Assembly (NCBI GenBank): GCA_951217055.1
Contig: OX578279.1
Location: 44,269,250-44,333,249, forward strand
Length of the DNA stretch: 64,000 bases
Source of the DNA: Gerris lacustris
Taxonomy: Eukaryota; Arthropoda; Insecta; Hemiptera; Gerridae
Direction: 5' to 3'
Position numbers and translations under genes: made by a program. Below the pieces are notes generated by a model that did no database searches, had not been told where the DNA came from, and saw only the letters and a program-made list of their open reading frames with translations. This document shows positions 1 through 10,869 of the stretch, in pieces. Numbering within the stretch: position 1 is the stretch's first letter; each line of letters opens with the position of its first letter.

Positions 1-4
1 AAAT

Positions 5-53
5 TTATATTATATTTCTTTATTTTCAGTGATCTTGAAATCTCTTCTTGTGA
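5..53 (+). pseudogene. Partial upstream copy of the terminal exon (acceptor plus first 24 nt)
   Basis: This 49-bp stretch repeats 324-372 exactly, at a spacing of 319 bp. It holds the same splice acceptor (polypyrimidine then CAG at 27-29) and the same first eight codons as the exon at 349. Identity stops at 53/372, so it looks like the right edge of a tandem duplication whose left part lies outside the window. If spliced in the same phase, the copy would read on for nine different residues (D-F-L-N-Y-L-I-L-T) to a stop, giving a different C-terminus. It could equally be a dead by-product of the duplication. Confidence 0.5.
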
Positions 54-210
54 CTTTTTAAATTACTTAATACTTACTTAATATTTACTTATAATTTTTT
101 TTTTTTATAAAGGTTTTCCTATAAAAGTTATTACTTACATACTCTATTTTTTCCTTTGTAATAAAGACGCTGTTAAGAATTCATCTAAATACTTATTTTT
201 TGACTTGCAG

Positions 211-235
211 TATACTTTAAGGTCCCACCTATAAC
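211..235 (+). CDS. Candidate 25-nt microexon of a plus-strand host gene
   Basis: A textbook acceptor (T-rich tract ending in TTGCAG, AG at 209-210) is followed after only 25 nt by a textbook donor (GTAAGT at 236-241). Only one of the three frames is open: two lead-in bases, then Y-F-K-V-P-P-I, then two trailing bases AC. Those two bases plus the first base of the next candidate exon (T at 349) complete a threonine codon, so phase is kept across the intron 236-348. The gene body must lie upstream of the window. The protein is not recognised. Confidence 0.5.
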
Positions 236-348
236 GTAAGTGGAATTGCTGTATAGCAAAATCCACAGTTGTTAATATTATTCTTTCGAATATTCATGAA
301 TTTTATTATTTTGTATTCTAAAGTTATATTATATTTCTTTATTTTCAG

Positions 349-427
349 TGATCTTGAAATCTCTTCTTGTGAAATGTTGGAAAAAGGAGCTGAATCTTCA
401 GAATCAGAATCCTTTGCAGTCCTCTAG
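349..427 (+). CDS. Candidate terminal coding exon of the same host gene
   Basis: The exon begins after a strong acceptor (TTTATTTTCAG, AG at 347-348). Its first base completes the codon left open by the microexon. It then encodes 25 residues starting D-L-E-I-S-S-C, acidic and serine-rich towards the end (ESSESES), and ends F-A-V-L before TAG at 425-427. The phase match with the microexon and the two good splice sites are the evidence. The other frames are less attractive, although one of them is open for 66 codons from 348. No family is recognised. A possible poly(A) signal AATAAA lies near 980 but may belong to a repeat. Confidence 0.5.
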
Positions 428-1219
428 AGTATTGATGTCTTCCTTATATAGCAGGTATTCAATCTCTAATCATAACTTTATACAGGTACTAGCTGGATTC
501 TCTTGCTTTGCTACACGGAGTGTTTTTTTTTTTAAATGTATTTATTAATTTGATGGGTTTTTAAACAACTACTGTCTAGAAGTATTATAATAAGTTTATT
601 AAGCGAGAATATCTTGATGCCACAGAGTTCATTTCCCTTATTTTTACCCCCCCCCCCCCCCCTCTTCTCAAGATTAATTCTAATTTGCAAAAATGTTTAA
701 TTACAAATTAATTCCGATCACTGAAGGAGCATTTTTAAACCATAATTTTTATGGAAAAGCAGAGGTTTTACCCTTATGTCCCCCCTCCCTATTAGCAGAC
801 ATCAATATTAATTTAGAAACTATCATACTACATTTATAGATTTTATTTTAGTGTTTCAAAGATGTGGTGATGATTAGTTAGTGGACATGGTATAAATAAG
901 ATAGGATATGGAGCATGAGTCATCATTAAAAGTAGGCACTGAAGATGGCCTTATTGAGACCGAAAGCTGCTTTAATTTTTAAATAAATATTTTACACGGA
1001 GAGACTTTTTCTTCTACTTTTAATGGTTTTATGGGTTTTTTTTTTTTTTCTGCAACGCCAGTTACAAATTTATTTAATTTTAATAACTTTTGTTTATTAA
1101 TTTTTTTTGAGTGACATCAACAAAAAATCAAACATATAAATTTATCAAGTTTTATTAAAACAAAAAAAATCAATTTACAGGTAGCAACGAATTTTTTATA
1201 ATTAAGAGCATTAGGACTT

Positions 1220-1225
<6 letters not shown>
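428..1225. other. AT-rich non-coding stretch with a retroelement-like tail
   Basis: No coding sequence is visible apart from the end of the frame mentioned for the terminal exon. A poly-C run lies at 649-662. Around 940-1010 there is a short block with the pattern CTGAAGA, spacer, CCGAAA, followed by AATAAA. This resembles the 3' ends of some Penelope-like or non-LTR elements in insects, but no protein supports it. Confidence 0.3.

Positions 1226-1309
<84 letters not shown>
1226..1309. repeat. (TA)n microsatellite, target of the gypsy insertion
   Basis: An uninterrupted TA run directly abuts the left LTR; a short TA run (6357-6369) abuts the right LTR. Many insect gypsy-type elements insert at TATA-like sites, so the tract is probably the split target. 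Confidence 0.85.
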
Positions 1310-1312
<3 letters not shown>

Positions 1313-1509
1313 TAATTAGACTGAGATCAATTAAAAAGTCTTTTAAGTAAGAGAAATGTTTATTTCACAAAAACAACAGCCTTCCTACACGAGTGTCAAA
1401 ACAAGACTAACTTTATTTATTGAAAGTGACAGCTAGGTGACATGTAAACAAAACAAACAAGGTGATAGGGAAGACTAAGATAGAGGTATCATCCTAGGGG
1501 TCCTTAACT
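1310..1509 (-). repeat. Gypsy 3' LTR (left copy)
   Basis: Base-by-base reading shows no difference from 6157-6356. It contains AATAAA on the minus strand (top-strand TTTATT near 1358 and 1410), as expected for the poly(A) signal of a transcript running right to left. Confidence 0.9.
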
Positions 1510-1519
1510 CCCCCCTCCT
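1510..1519 (-). other. Gypsy polypurine tract
   Basis: On the minus strand the sequence AGGAGGGGGG sits immediately upstream of the 3' LTR. This is the expected position and composition for the plus-strand DNA primer. Confidence 0.8.
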
Positions 1520-1670
1520 AGTCTTCACTATCATCTTTACAATACTAAGTAGAGAAAAGAAGAAGAAAAAAAAACAAAAAAAAAAACAAAAAAAAACTTG
1601 AATGGACAATAAGTAATAAAAACCGAAACAATAATAAAAAAAAAAGAAACAAATAAATTAACTAACATAA

Positions 1671-2845
1671 TTATAATGGTAATGCGGTGTCTTGAGGGAC
1701 AGTACTTTTTAAGTCTTGCCGATGGACCACTACAGGTCGAGCTCCCTTCTTTTCCAAAACCACCTTTATTCTATTTTTGTCAAGTACCTCCACAACTCTG
1801 TAAGGCCCTAAGAAACGTACATCAGATTTCCTTCGCTTGCATGGGTTTCGTCGATAGACACGCATACCCACGTTAATTAGCTCCGCCCGCTTATCGGACA
1901 AACGTTGATTGTAAGTTGTTACCCGTCGCTGTTTCTCCTCTTGAAGTCTCCTTCTGATCTCCATAGGGTTTACTTTTCCCATTGCAACCTCCAGTGGTGT
2001 ATATCCTGTTGCTGAGTGAATGCTTTCGTTTTAGGCCAACACTGCCCTAGCTAAAGCTTCCTCGCCTTCCATTCCTTTGCCTACGTGCAACAAGTGGAGA
2101 TGCTCTGTTAGCGTACTATGCAGACGTTCGATTGTACCGTGTGATTGACTATGCCCTGTTGTTGTGAAGTGTACAGCTATACCTAATTCCTTCAGAAGAT
2201 CTTTCACTTTTGCATTAACAAACTCACATCCACGATCCATTCTAAACTCCTTCGGACATCCCTGCTGACCTGTGTACCAAAGAAGTCCTTGTCTGATTGT
2301 CTCAGCGGATTTATTGGGTATTATTCTGGCAGAAGCTAATTTTGAAAATACGTCAATGGTGGTGAGCACCTTCTGCTTGTTGAAATAGAATATGTCTACT
2401 TCTACCACCTCACCGTGGTTCTCAGGTGTTGGGGTGAGCATTTGTTCTGTCCGTAATGGGGCTCTGTCGTATGTGGGCATTCTCGTATGAAATCTTCTAT
2501 TGTCTTTTTCATTCCCAACCAATAGTATTCCCTTTCCAGTCTAGCAAGTGTTTCCGCTAAGCCTCGATGGTTTGTTTTACCCGAGTGGTAACTTTTAATT
2601 ACTTTATGCTGTTCCCTTGGGTCCTCAATGGTCGTTACTCTAGAGCTGTAAATTACTAGATGGACTCCTTCATTTAACTGTCCTTCCTTCCACGCTTTTT
2701 CAAGGTCCTCTAACCACGATGTGTCCTCAGAGTACACTGCATACTCCTTTCCTCGATGCAACATCTCGTTAAGGAATTTCACCCAATCATCTTGCTTTGT
2801 CCCAGTCCCTCGTTGTATAGTAGCAGTCGTTATTGGTCCATACTA
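1671..2845 (-). pseudogene. Gypsy integrase region, broken by frameshifts and a stop
   Basis: The integrase is in three frames. The N-terminal zinc-binding part lies at 2402-2842 (H..GKTNHRG, then REYYW, C). A DDE core lies at 2031-2522, with D in TTIDVFSK, D in MDRGCEF and E in GTIERLHST. A C-terminal GPY/F module lies at 1671-1982 (RFLGPYRVVEVL). One TAG (2843-2845) separates it from RNase H in the same frame. A frame change falls in the second half of the zinc motif (near 2480), where only one clear cysteine remains, and another falls between 1983 and 2033. The product would normally insert the element's cDNA into the host chromosome. As read, it cannot be made as one protein. Confidence 0.85.
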
Positions 2846-4246
2846 ATGAAGCTTCCTTGATAATCTGTTACCTGTCTCCAGGATGAGCTGATGTCGGTGC
2901 TTGTTAACGACTTGATTTCTTTTATCCAATTTGACTCTTGATGGGGTAAGTTCCCCTGTAGCCACCTCAATAGGACGCGACAAGCAGTCGGCTACCACGT
3001 TCTCAGTGCCCTTAACATGTCTTACCTCAAAGTCGTAGGCAGCTAGCTTCTCTTTCCACTTGGTCACCCTGGCGGAGGTTTCTTGGAGCTTATGTACCCA
3101 TAAAAGTGGTTTGTGGTCTGTCTTTATGGTGAACTTCCGTCCGAACACGTAAGGTCGGAATTGCTCGACCGCCCATACTACGGCTAACAGTTCCCTTTCG
3201 ATAGCACTGTATCTTTCTTCCGCCGGTGTGAACTGTTTACTTGCATACGCTATTGGCTTTTCTTGTCCCTCTTCCTCCTGGGCTAACACCGCTCCCATGG
3301 CCACTTGGCTAGCATCTGTTGTGATGATAAATTCCTTATCAAACTCAGGGTATTTTAATACGGGTGCATTGCACAGGGCATGTTTGAATGCTTTCACACT
3401 TGCGGCAACTTCCTCCTCGCTGCTTTTATTCTCTCCTTTCCTCGTAGAAACTGTCAACGGTCTTGCAAGCTCAGCAAATCCCGGAATAAACCTTCTGTAG
3501 TACCCTACCATGCCTAGGAACCGACGGATTTCTTTTAGGCCTTTTGGTACAGATAAATCGTTGATGGCGGCAATCTTTTCAGGGTTGGGTTGGACTCCTT
3601 GTCCAGAAATAATGTGTCCCATATATTTTACCTCCCTGAGGCACAGCTTCGATTTCTCAGGTGAAGCCTTCAATCCGAATTCTCTTAGTCTTCTCCCCAG
3701 CTGTCGTAAGTGCATTAGGTGTTGATCCAGGTCAGCACTGAAGACCACAATGTCGTCCATGTAAACTTGGCAATATTCGTCGCTAAGACCCTCCAGGAAC
3801 TCATCCATAAGACGCTGGAATGTCGCAGGGGCATTTTTCAGGCCGAATGGCATACGCAAGAACTCATAGTGCCCACGTTCGAAGCTGAAAGCCGTCTTAT
3901 GGATATCCTCTTCTCTCATTCTAATTTGGTGGTATCCGGCCTTGAGGTCGATGACGCTGAATATTGTGGACCCACTCATTCTGTCTAATATGTCTTCTAG
4001 TCTAGGTAGAGGGTACCTCTCGGTCCTAGTTCGCTTGTTCAGTTCTCTGAAGTCAACAACCATCCTATACCTAGGTTTTCCTTCCTCTAAGCTTTGTTTA
4101 GGGACCACCCATATTGGACTATTAAATTCTGATGTGCTGTGACGAATGACTCCAGTCTCTAGCAGCTCCGCTATTTGCTCTTTAATCACCTCTCGCATTA
4201 CCTGCGGATACCGTCTAGGCTTCACATAAACTGGCCGCGAGTCCAC
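2843..4246 (-). pseudogene. Gypsy reverse transcriptase and RNase H
   Basis: An open stretch of 467 codons with complete RT motifs: catalytic D near residue 100 (FSVIDLKAGYHQ), the KTAF..PFGLKNAP block, and YMDD at 162-165. RNase H follows, with D311 (TTDAS), E350 (AIERELLAV) and D377 (KTDHKPL). It ends at an in-frame TAG. Upstream it is cut off from the protease frame by the 35-nt insertion, so the Met used to open the frame is internal and this is not a natural start. The domain itself looks undamaged, in keeping with a young copy. Confidence 0.9.
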
Positions 4247-4848
4247 GAATTAGACTCGTGGCCGCGAGGCCACGAGTCTAATTCCAAGTCGTGTCTGACT
4301 CTGCCAGTGGCTGTCAACGGTTGTCCCTCCTGGTGGAACACATCGGCAAATTCTTTTAGGAATATCTGACTTATCTCGCCACTCTCCAGTCCAAGTGCAC
4401 CAATAAACCCTTTCCCTAGTTCTGCCAGTTCCTCAACTGCATATTTCTTCTTTCCCAACAAGATCTTCCACTTAGTTTTCCCCCGATGTAGCTGGGCTCC
4501 CACCTTTTCTAATACATCACAACCTATGATGAGATCATACTTCCCACTTAACACTGGTACCACATGAGCAATCACCTTCTTCCCTATTCCCGTTAGGGTT
4601 TTTAGTCCAATCTCGACTTCGCCTTCTAGGGTCCAATCTCCTGCGACCGTAGTCATAACACACTGGCACGGATAAACTTCGCTTCTAACTCTCCCTGCCG
4701 TGAGTGCTTTCTTGCTAACTAGCGTGCTTGTACTCCCTGAATCGACTAGGCATCGAATCTTCCAGTCATCATTAAAAATAATGGGCAACTTACCTTTCAT
4801 ATTTTTCGTGCTTGTTTTTCTTATTCCTTTACTCCCACTGCTGCCCAT
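4222..4848 (-). pseudogene. Gypsy protease, frameshifted at its C-terminal side
   Basis: A retroviral-type aspartic protease with the active-site triad D36-S37-G38 in CLVDSGSTSTL, followed by the usual hydrophobic stretches (YDLIIGCDVL). The frame runs normally to about 4275, then enters a palindromic insertion and ends in unrelated residues (ending RGQFM). The genuine RT frame restarts in another phase at 4246. It normally processes Gag-Pol. Confidence 0.85.
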
Positions 4849-4866
4849 TTTCTTCCATCTGAAACC

Positions 4867-6039
4867 TCATTCGCGGTCAGATCCACCACTTAGCTCCGAA
4901 CCTCGTTTTTTGTGTCCTTGGACCTCATTTTTCCGCTGTCTGGACCACTTCCCTGCTCTCTGTGGCACCCCCTCACTGTCCGATCCCTCATCGGCACTGG
5001 TGTCCCTTTTCCACTTTGTTTCAGAGGCACTCCCTGCATTAACCTCCATGGGCTCCGGCCGGTTCCGGCGAGCTGCTTCAGCATACGAACGAAACTGAGG
5101 CTGTCGCTCCACACGACGAAATATCCAGGGGCATTCCCTTGCGAAGTGGCCTATTTCACCACACTCATAGCACCTGCCCGTTCTTCCTGGTGTCCTCCTT
5201 GCCTGACCGTAGTCTTGTTTGGCGATGTGGTCACTACTTCGCCTCTCCGCAGGTTTCCTCGTGTAGTAGCCTTGTGGTTTATCCTGGATTGTTTTCTTTC
5301 GGTAGCGAGGATCTGCTGTTTTCCATCCCGACTCCGTCACTTTCCACCCCGTTTCTGCTTGGTATCCCTGAGTTGGTGGACGACGGTTCTGTCTCCGGTT
5401 TTCCTCCCACCGGTCCTCTTTTTCTTCGTTTTCCTCGTCTTCGATGGTCTTGACGAGAGTTTCCAGGGTCTTTGGTTTAGTAATTTTGACCCACTGCCGC
5501 ACTCGTTTTGGTAAATTGTTACCAATTATTTCTTGAGCCAACTCTTCGAGCATGGCCGTGCGGATTTTAGCCTCTTCTACGCTGGGAGCCGCCTCGCGGA
5601 TACGGCTGCTTACTTTGCGGAAACCAACCATTACCGTCTTGGCGTACTTGGTGGCCGTTTCACTAGCCTCCCTTCCGATGAGAACTTCTCTCATGATAAG
5701 CCTAGGAATTGATCTAGCGGCCCCTCCGTATCGTTCCCTCAGCAGTCGCTTCACCTCCTCCCACGGTGTATCGCAAGACGCTCCGATTTCCAGAACCACT
5801 TCGACCGAAATGCGGCTATAGAAGTAACCTAAAATATAACCGTTGGTAGCTTCATCCATCGGTCTTTGTACCAGCTGATGAACGATGAGATCCATTCTTT
5901 TTATAAAAAATTCTAGGTCTCCCGGTGATCCGTCAAAAAGTGGCACTGCTGCGATAGCCTGCATCACGCTATTTAAATGTATTGCGCGGTATTGTTCCAT
6001 CTGCGCTGCTGCCGTAATAGTAATTTCGGCTTCTGGCAT
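4867..6039 (-). CDS. Gypsy Gag, nucleocapsid-containing
   Basis: An intact 390-codon frame starting at an ATG about 120 bp after the 5' LTR. The N-terminal half is a capsid-like helical region (FDGSPGDLEFFIKRMD, LRERYGG). One CCHC zinc knuckle sits at C290, C293, H298, C303 (CYECGEIGHFARECP), flanked by basic stretches rich in R and K. The C-terminus is acidic then basic. It ends only 18 bp upstream of the protease frame, so pol expression would need a frameshift or re-initiation. The only full-length intact gene in the element. Confidence 0.9.
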   Translation of the reverse strand: MPEAEITITAAAQMEQYRAIHLNSVMQAIAAVPLFDGSPGDLEFFIKRMDLIVHQLVQRPMDEATNGYILGYFYSRISVEVVLEIGASCDTPWEEVKRLLRERYGGAARSIPRLIMREVLIGREASETATKYAKTVMVGFRKVSSRIREAAPSVEEAKIRTAMLEELAQEIIGNNLPKRVRQWVKITKPKTLETLVKTIEDEENEEKEDRWEENRRQNRRPPTQGYQAETGWKVTESGWKTADPRYRKKTIQDKPQGYYTRKPAERRSSDHIAKQDYGQARRTPGRTGRCYECGEIGHFARECPWIFRRVERQPQFRSYAEAARRNRPEPMEVNAGSASETKWKRDTSADEGSDSEGVPQRAGKWSRQRKNEVQGHKKRGSELSGGSDRE

Positions 6040-6140
6040 TTTTGTCAGATTTTAACTTAAATAAATAATATCAAATTCCGAAAAAAAATCAAAGTATGAA
6101 AAAAAAACTTACAAACGCGGCGCTTTACGTTCCACAACTT

Positions 6141-6157
6141 CCCGGGTTTCTGCACCA
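6141..6157 (-). other. Gypsy primer binding site
   Basis: The top strand here reads like the 3' end of a tRNA (CCCGGGTTTCTGCACCA), ending in CCA exactly at the LTR edge. On the element's strand this is the site that pairs with the priming tRNA. I cannot name the tRNA. Confidence 0.7.
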
Positions 6158-6356
6158 ATTAATTAGACTGAGATCAATTAAAAAGTCTTTTAAGTAAGAG
6201 AAATGTTTATTTCACAAAAACAACAGCCTTCCTACACGAGTGTCAAAACAAGACTAACTTTATTTATTGAAAGTGACAGCTAGGTGACATGTAAACAAAA
6301 CAAACAAGGTGATAGGGAAGACTAAGATAGAGGTATCATCCTAGGGGTCCTTAACT
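6157..6356 (-). repeat. Gypsy 5' LTR (right copy)
   Basis: Reads as identical to 1310-1509. It is the promoter-side LTR for a transcript running towards lower coordinates. Confidence 0.9.
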
Positions 6357-6369
6357 TATATATATATAT

Positions 6370-7512
6370 TAAAAAAATGGAGTTTGACGATTCTCTAAAA
6401 AAAACTCTAAGTTAAAACTTAGTAAATTACTATGTTGAATCAATTATACAACTTTCAATTTCTTTACATTAGTTCTTGTATTTGAATGGATCCTTTTCCT
6501 TTTCCTACTTCTATATGTTAGAAGAATAATTATACACTTAATTCTTGGAAATCAAAGAATTTACAGACACGAGGTGTTCTTAACCTCAACTTAACCTAGC
6601 ATCATGAAATTTCGTCTATCTATCTTTGTCTGTGCTTAACCTTTTTCTTTATATTACAAAATATATTTCTACTTGCGCTTCTAGCAGTTTTACGTTGATA
6701 AAGATGATGAAGAGCTGATTGACGATCAATAAGCTTGTGTCGAGATGACTCTTAGCTTACTCATCGACCTTTAGTTTTTCAAGTGGAGCATTCTCGGAAC
6801 TCGTCCTACTGGTTGATGAGCATGGTTATTGCAGTTACTCTCTGGAACAGTCTGTGCCTTGAGAACCTTAGGCTGTTCTCGTGCATGCAACGATCCCACT
6901 CAGCACCTCTTTTTTTTATACATTAGGATATTTCCTATGTACCATTTAGTGCCCTATAATACAATATGATTAGCTTTTAGCTAAACTTTACATACACAAA
7001 ATTAATTTTATAAAATTTTTAACTTAAAAAAATTTTTCGGCGGCTTTAAACTTTCTTTAGAAGAAGAATTCAATAGAAGTTAAAATTTAAATTAATCGGA
7101 TTTAAACATCCCAGCAAACAGACTACTTTCTCACATGAGAAACTTGTTACTTAAAACTACATACATTTTTTTTACATGGATACCTGTCCAAAAGCATTAC
7201 CCTGCTCTATGGGGACACGCGCCTACGTCTTACGTCTTCAACGGTACAGCAAGGTATGAATTCACGTGGTTCTAAGAAAAAATGGCTTCTACCTTATCTC
7301 AGGATGTTTAACTTTACACATAAAAATATTAATAATTAATAAATTTCATTACAAAAATTTTCTTAATTTTACAATCACTTTTTAGGATCCAAAATTTTTA
7401 TAATTTATACATTTATCTGAAATTCTATCAATTCGCAAAAACATTAAATTTCCACTTTTAATTAAATTAATATATTAATTTAGTGACGTCATCAAAGTTA
7501 CAACCTATTGCG
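6370..7512. other. AT-rich stretch, no gene recognised
   Basis: Contains a moderately GC-richer block (6680-6900) with stops in all frames. It could be decayed mobile-element sequence, but I see no motif. The remainder is low-complexity A/T. Confidence 0.4.
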
Positions 7513-7637
7513 CAATATACAGCTTTCTTAAATCCATCACTTGGTTTCGTTCTTTAATTATTACAATTCATTTCAATATACTGCTTTCTTAAATCCATCA
7601 CTTGGTTTCGTTCTTTAATTATTACAATTCATTTCAA
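7513..7637. repeat. Tandem duplication, 61-bp unit
   Basis: Two copies, 7513-7573 and 7574-7637, nearly identical (CAATATACAGC versus CAATATACTGC at the start). No coding content. Confidence 0.85.
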
Positions 7638-7959
7638 ATTAAACTTCAAACTCCATATACAGATTTATTAATTAATTAAATTAATACAATTCATCAATTA
7701 TATAATTACAATTATATATAAAAAAAATATGAAATTAATTTCATACCCCTCTACTGATACACTGCAGTGTATACAAATTGTATTATTGTATCATTTTTAT
7801 AGTATAATTTTGCATATAAATATACTTGCGTTGTGTTACAAGTTCTTAAAAGATATGACTATTGTAATTTAAAAAAAAATGAAAAATTATATTATCAATG
7901 GCTACCTTGATCCTGCATATAAATTGTACAATTTGTCAATATTTGGCTTAAAAGTAGCC

Positions 7960-8660
7960 AATGCCATTGTCATTGGAGCATCCAAATGGGTTTATCTGTT
8001 TCTTTTCTTACAGAGATTTGTCCTTTTATAGGTTAAAGACTTAATTTTAACGTAGTATAACCCATTTTGCTTCTCTTTGCTTGGAGAATTATCATTCCTT
8101 TATTATCCATAACCTGTGGCGTTATTCTTCTTAAATAATACTGTGCATCCATTCGCAGTTATTTTTGCTACTGAGAGTAAGTTAGAAGTTAAAGTTGGTA
8201 CATACAATGTGTCACATAAATCTGTTGTTTTTTATTCAATTTTAATTCTGCTAAACCAGTTCCATCAATAGTTGCACTGTGATGATCAGCCGCTAACTTC
8301 AATGTGCCCATTTTACGCTATTTCATGTGCTTAAAATTGTTTTTATCTAAACACATGTAAGATGTGCATCCACTGCCCAAGCACCATATTGATCTGTTAA
8401 GCATTTTTATACTCAGATTACCTGAAGAAAGATACTGAGCTTCTATTTTAAATGATCGTTTATTTTCATTTTCGGTTTGATTCTTTCTATATTTTGGTTT
8501 TATTTTGGTTAGGCCACTGTTTAGGTTTATACTTATTATTATAATACTGGTATTTAAATTCTTAACCTTTTTTCTTTCTGTAGTATGCTTTAGTAAATTA
8601 ATTTCTAAAATATTTAAAAGGTTTATTTTTGTTTGTTCGATTATATTATACATTATGTAT
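7960..8660 (-). pseudogene. Decayed Ty1/copia protease region
   Basis: On the minus strand, 8318-8653 ends in a copia protease-like block (W-C-L-G-S-G-C-T-S-Y-M-C), where the usual D-S-G is G-S-G, so the catalytic aspartate is lost. Downstream frames with interruptions read KLAADHHSATIDGTG and NLLSVAKITANGC, the segment that normally follows in copia polyproteins. No LTR, integrase or RT is recognisable nearby. This is an older copia family than the one at 23-27 kb. Confidence 0.55.
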
Positions 8661-9269
8661 GCATTTATAATCTATTAAATTCTGGGGTTTTATTTCATTA
8701 AGAGTAATATTAATACTGTGGTTGCAATCATTGGATATTCTATAAGTTTCTTTTATTTCTTGTAACATTAAATTTTTAATATAATTGTCTGGCATTTTAT
8801 TAATCTTAGTTTTTAATTTCTGATTATTAAAGATTCTTTGTGAATTGACTTAAACCCATTGTAGTAAGAGATTAGGTATTATATATTATAAGTATGATTA
8901 TGTTTTTAGTACCATAAAAATCCACTAGATTGCAGCACTTACCCTGTTCAAAACCAGCTATTTCAGAAGTCTGACAGATTAATGATTAACTCTTACAATT
9001 ACAATATAATATGTATAATTGCATTGCCTATAGTTTGAGTAAAGGTGGGCTCATAGCACCCGTTTTCAACGTACGAAGGATATAATCTATGGCTGACGTA
9101 ACATGACACGAGACGAGAAAAATTTGTTTCATCCCAACCTTGATTCTATCCTGAATGAAATCGTACAGCCCTCTTCTCTTTTGTTTATAATATTGTATAA
9201 TATTATGTTTATTTATTGTGTCACACATTTACTTAGTTCTTATTAAATAGGACTTGAATCGAAAATGTA
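8661..9269. other. AT-rich stretch, nothing supported
   Basis: A short frame of 66 codons (9028-9228, minus) has no recognisable motif. The 8661-8990 part may be further decayed copia gag. Confidence 0.3.
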
Positions 9270-9451
9270 TAATTGAATCTTATATGGTACCAACAATGGG
9301 CTAATTATGATCTACCATCCAAATTTTATTAAAATCGGACGAGTATTTTTAAGATACATTGGTATGCAAAAAAGTTCTCTGATATCTGAAACGAATTTCT
9401 TTCTTGGAATTTTTGAAATCTAGCTTCCGTTACCTTCGATAAGCTCGGAAG
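9270..9451 (-). repeat. Truncated copy of the hairpin-ended 580-bp repeat
   Basis: Matches the head half of the family (compare 51500-51749), ending with the terminal hairpin CTTCCGTTACC...GGAAG. The following 9452-9780 carries diverged pieces of the tail half of the same family in the opposite sense. Confidence 0.65.
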
Positions 9452-9780
9452 TTGAATGGTATGTGAAAAAAAATATGTTTGTCTCAAAAAAATTCCACTT
9501 TTAAATTTTATTATAATTGGGGGCTACAATTATCGATCTACTGAGCAGTGAAAGTGTGACATTTTTTTCTAAAATCTCGAAAAAGTTCTCATATCATCAG
9601 GCTATCCGTCAAAGTGTTCACACGAATAGCTAGCGCAAATGTGAGCATAAAATTTAATATTGGAATTTAAAGACGGAACAATATTCCACATTTATCTACT
9701 CTTTAAGCCAATCATTTTTTTGTAGTGTAATCGACAGCAATGAAGTGATAAAGATTTTCAAATCAAATAAATTATATCTT

Positions 9781-10277
9781 AACATTTTAATAAGAGAAAT
9801 GAACGTAGAAATAATATCTTAAATAAAAAAATGTTTAGCAAATTTTGTCCTCTACAATATTGATAATAACTACTTATGCTCTCCACAGAGAGCAAAAGCC
9901 GAAATGAGTTTGAAAGTTTTGATGTTTGTGTCTTAGGGCAATTTTCGTTTCCGCATACTTGGTTTTTTACTTGTGGCCTTAACCCCTAAAAAATATCTTA
10001 AAAGAATCACAGGGAAGTACCTACTTGCGTTCAATCATGTACTTTTTAGGGTTTTATAGATGATTAAGCATACTCGTTATATCATTATGCTTTTTTTCTT
10101 CGATCTCAAGGGTCCCAGGTTTAATCCCCCAGGGGGTCGCAATGTTTTTTATCAGTACGACTAGAAAAATTTCATTTATAACCATGAATTATTTCGACAT
10201 TTTTGGACCAGCCGTTATACAGTGGTTAGGGGGGGGGGGGGGGGGGTGGTTTTTAGGTATATTTTGACTTATAAAAC

Positions 10278-10310
<33 letters not shown>

Positions 10311-10331
10311 CAAAATTTAAAGAAGCATATT
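9781..10331. other. AT-rich spacer with a pol III box-like motif and homopolymers
   Basis: Near 10108-10120 a B-box-like GGTTTAATCCC is seen without a convincing A box. G-run at 10229-10246 and A-run at 10279-10308. No coding sequence. Confidence 0.3.
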
Positions 10332-10869
10332 TACAGGGTGTTCCGCAAAAGTACCTACACATAAAAACCTATGAATCTACATCAAATTTCTGACCAAAAA
10401 TATCAAGTAACCTTAGGTCCTATCGACCTTCTTATATCGATATATCGATTTTTTTTATTTAGGTCAAGTTTTTAACCATAAACTACGTAATAATAAAAAT
10501 CTAAATAAGATAGAAAGATGCTGTTTGCAGCATCGTAAAGAGTATTAAATTTCCTTTAAAAAATAACTAATGTTAGTACTTAGTACGTTTATTAGCTTAG
10601 TGATAATGCAAGAAAAACATTTAAATTGGAAATTTTATCAAATGTTTATACAACTTTGAGCTTCCATAACTTCTATATCTTAATGCCAAATATAATGTTT
10701 AAAATGCTTAAAAAACTGTGCAATTTTATTATTCGATATAGCATTGTCTACAGTTTACGTAAGTTTTCTCAGAGCAATAGTAAAAAGAACTATGTATAAG
10801 TTAATCAACTTATTAAGTTACAGCTCTATGAATTTTCCTGTAATTTTAAAATTAAAATATGATTGTTTT

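Larger units (their letters stand above)
1310..6356 (-). mobile_element. Ty3/gypsy LTR retrotransposon, full length, coding region damaged
   Basis: A 5.05-kb element in minus orientation with 200-bp LTRs, a tRNA-type primer binding site, gag, protease, reverse transcriptase, RNase H, integrase and a polypurine tract in canonical order. On the minus strand the LTR starts AGTTAAGG and ends TTAATT, the style of insect gypsy-group LTRs. There is no room for an env gene between the integrase end (1671) and the LTR (1509). The LTRs read as identical, implying recent insertion, yet pol has a 35-nt frameshifting insertion near 4235-4275, an in-frame TAG at 2843-2845, and frame changes within the integrase. 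Confidence 0.9.

Noticed and set aside
943..985. CTGAAGA...CCGAAA phrase, hammerhead-like
   Set aside because: Core deviates and no stem III can be drawn.
1509..1671. Search for an env gene in the gypsy element
   Set aside because: Only about 160 bp lie between the integrase end and the LTR, so no envelope gene can be present.
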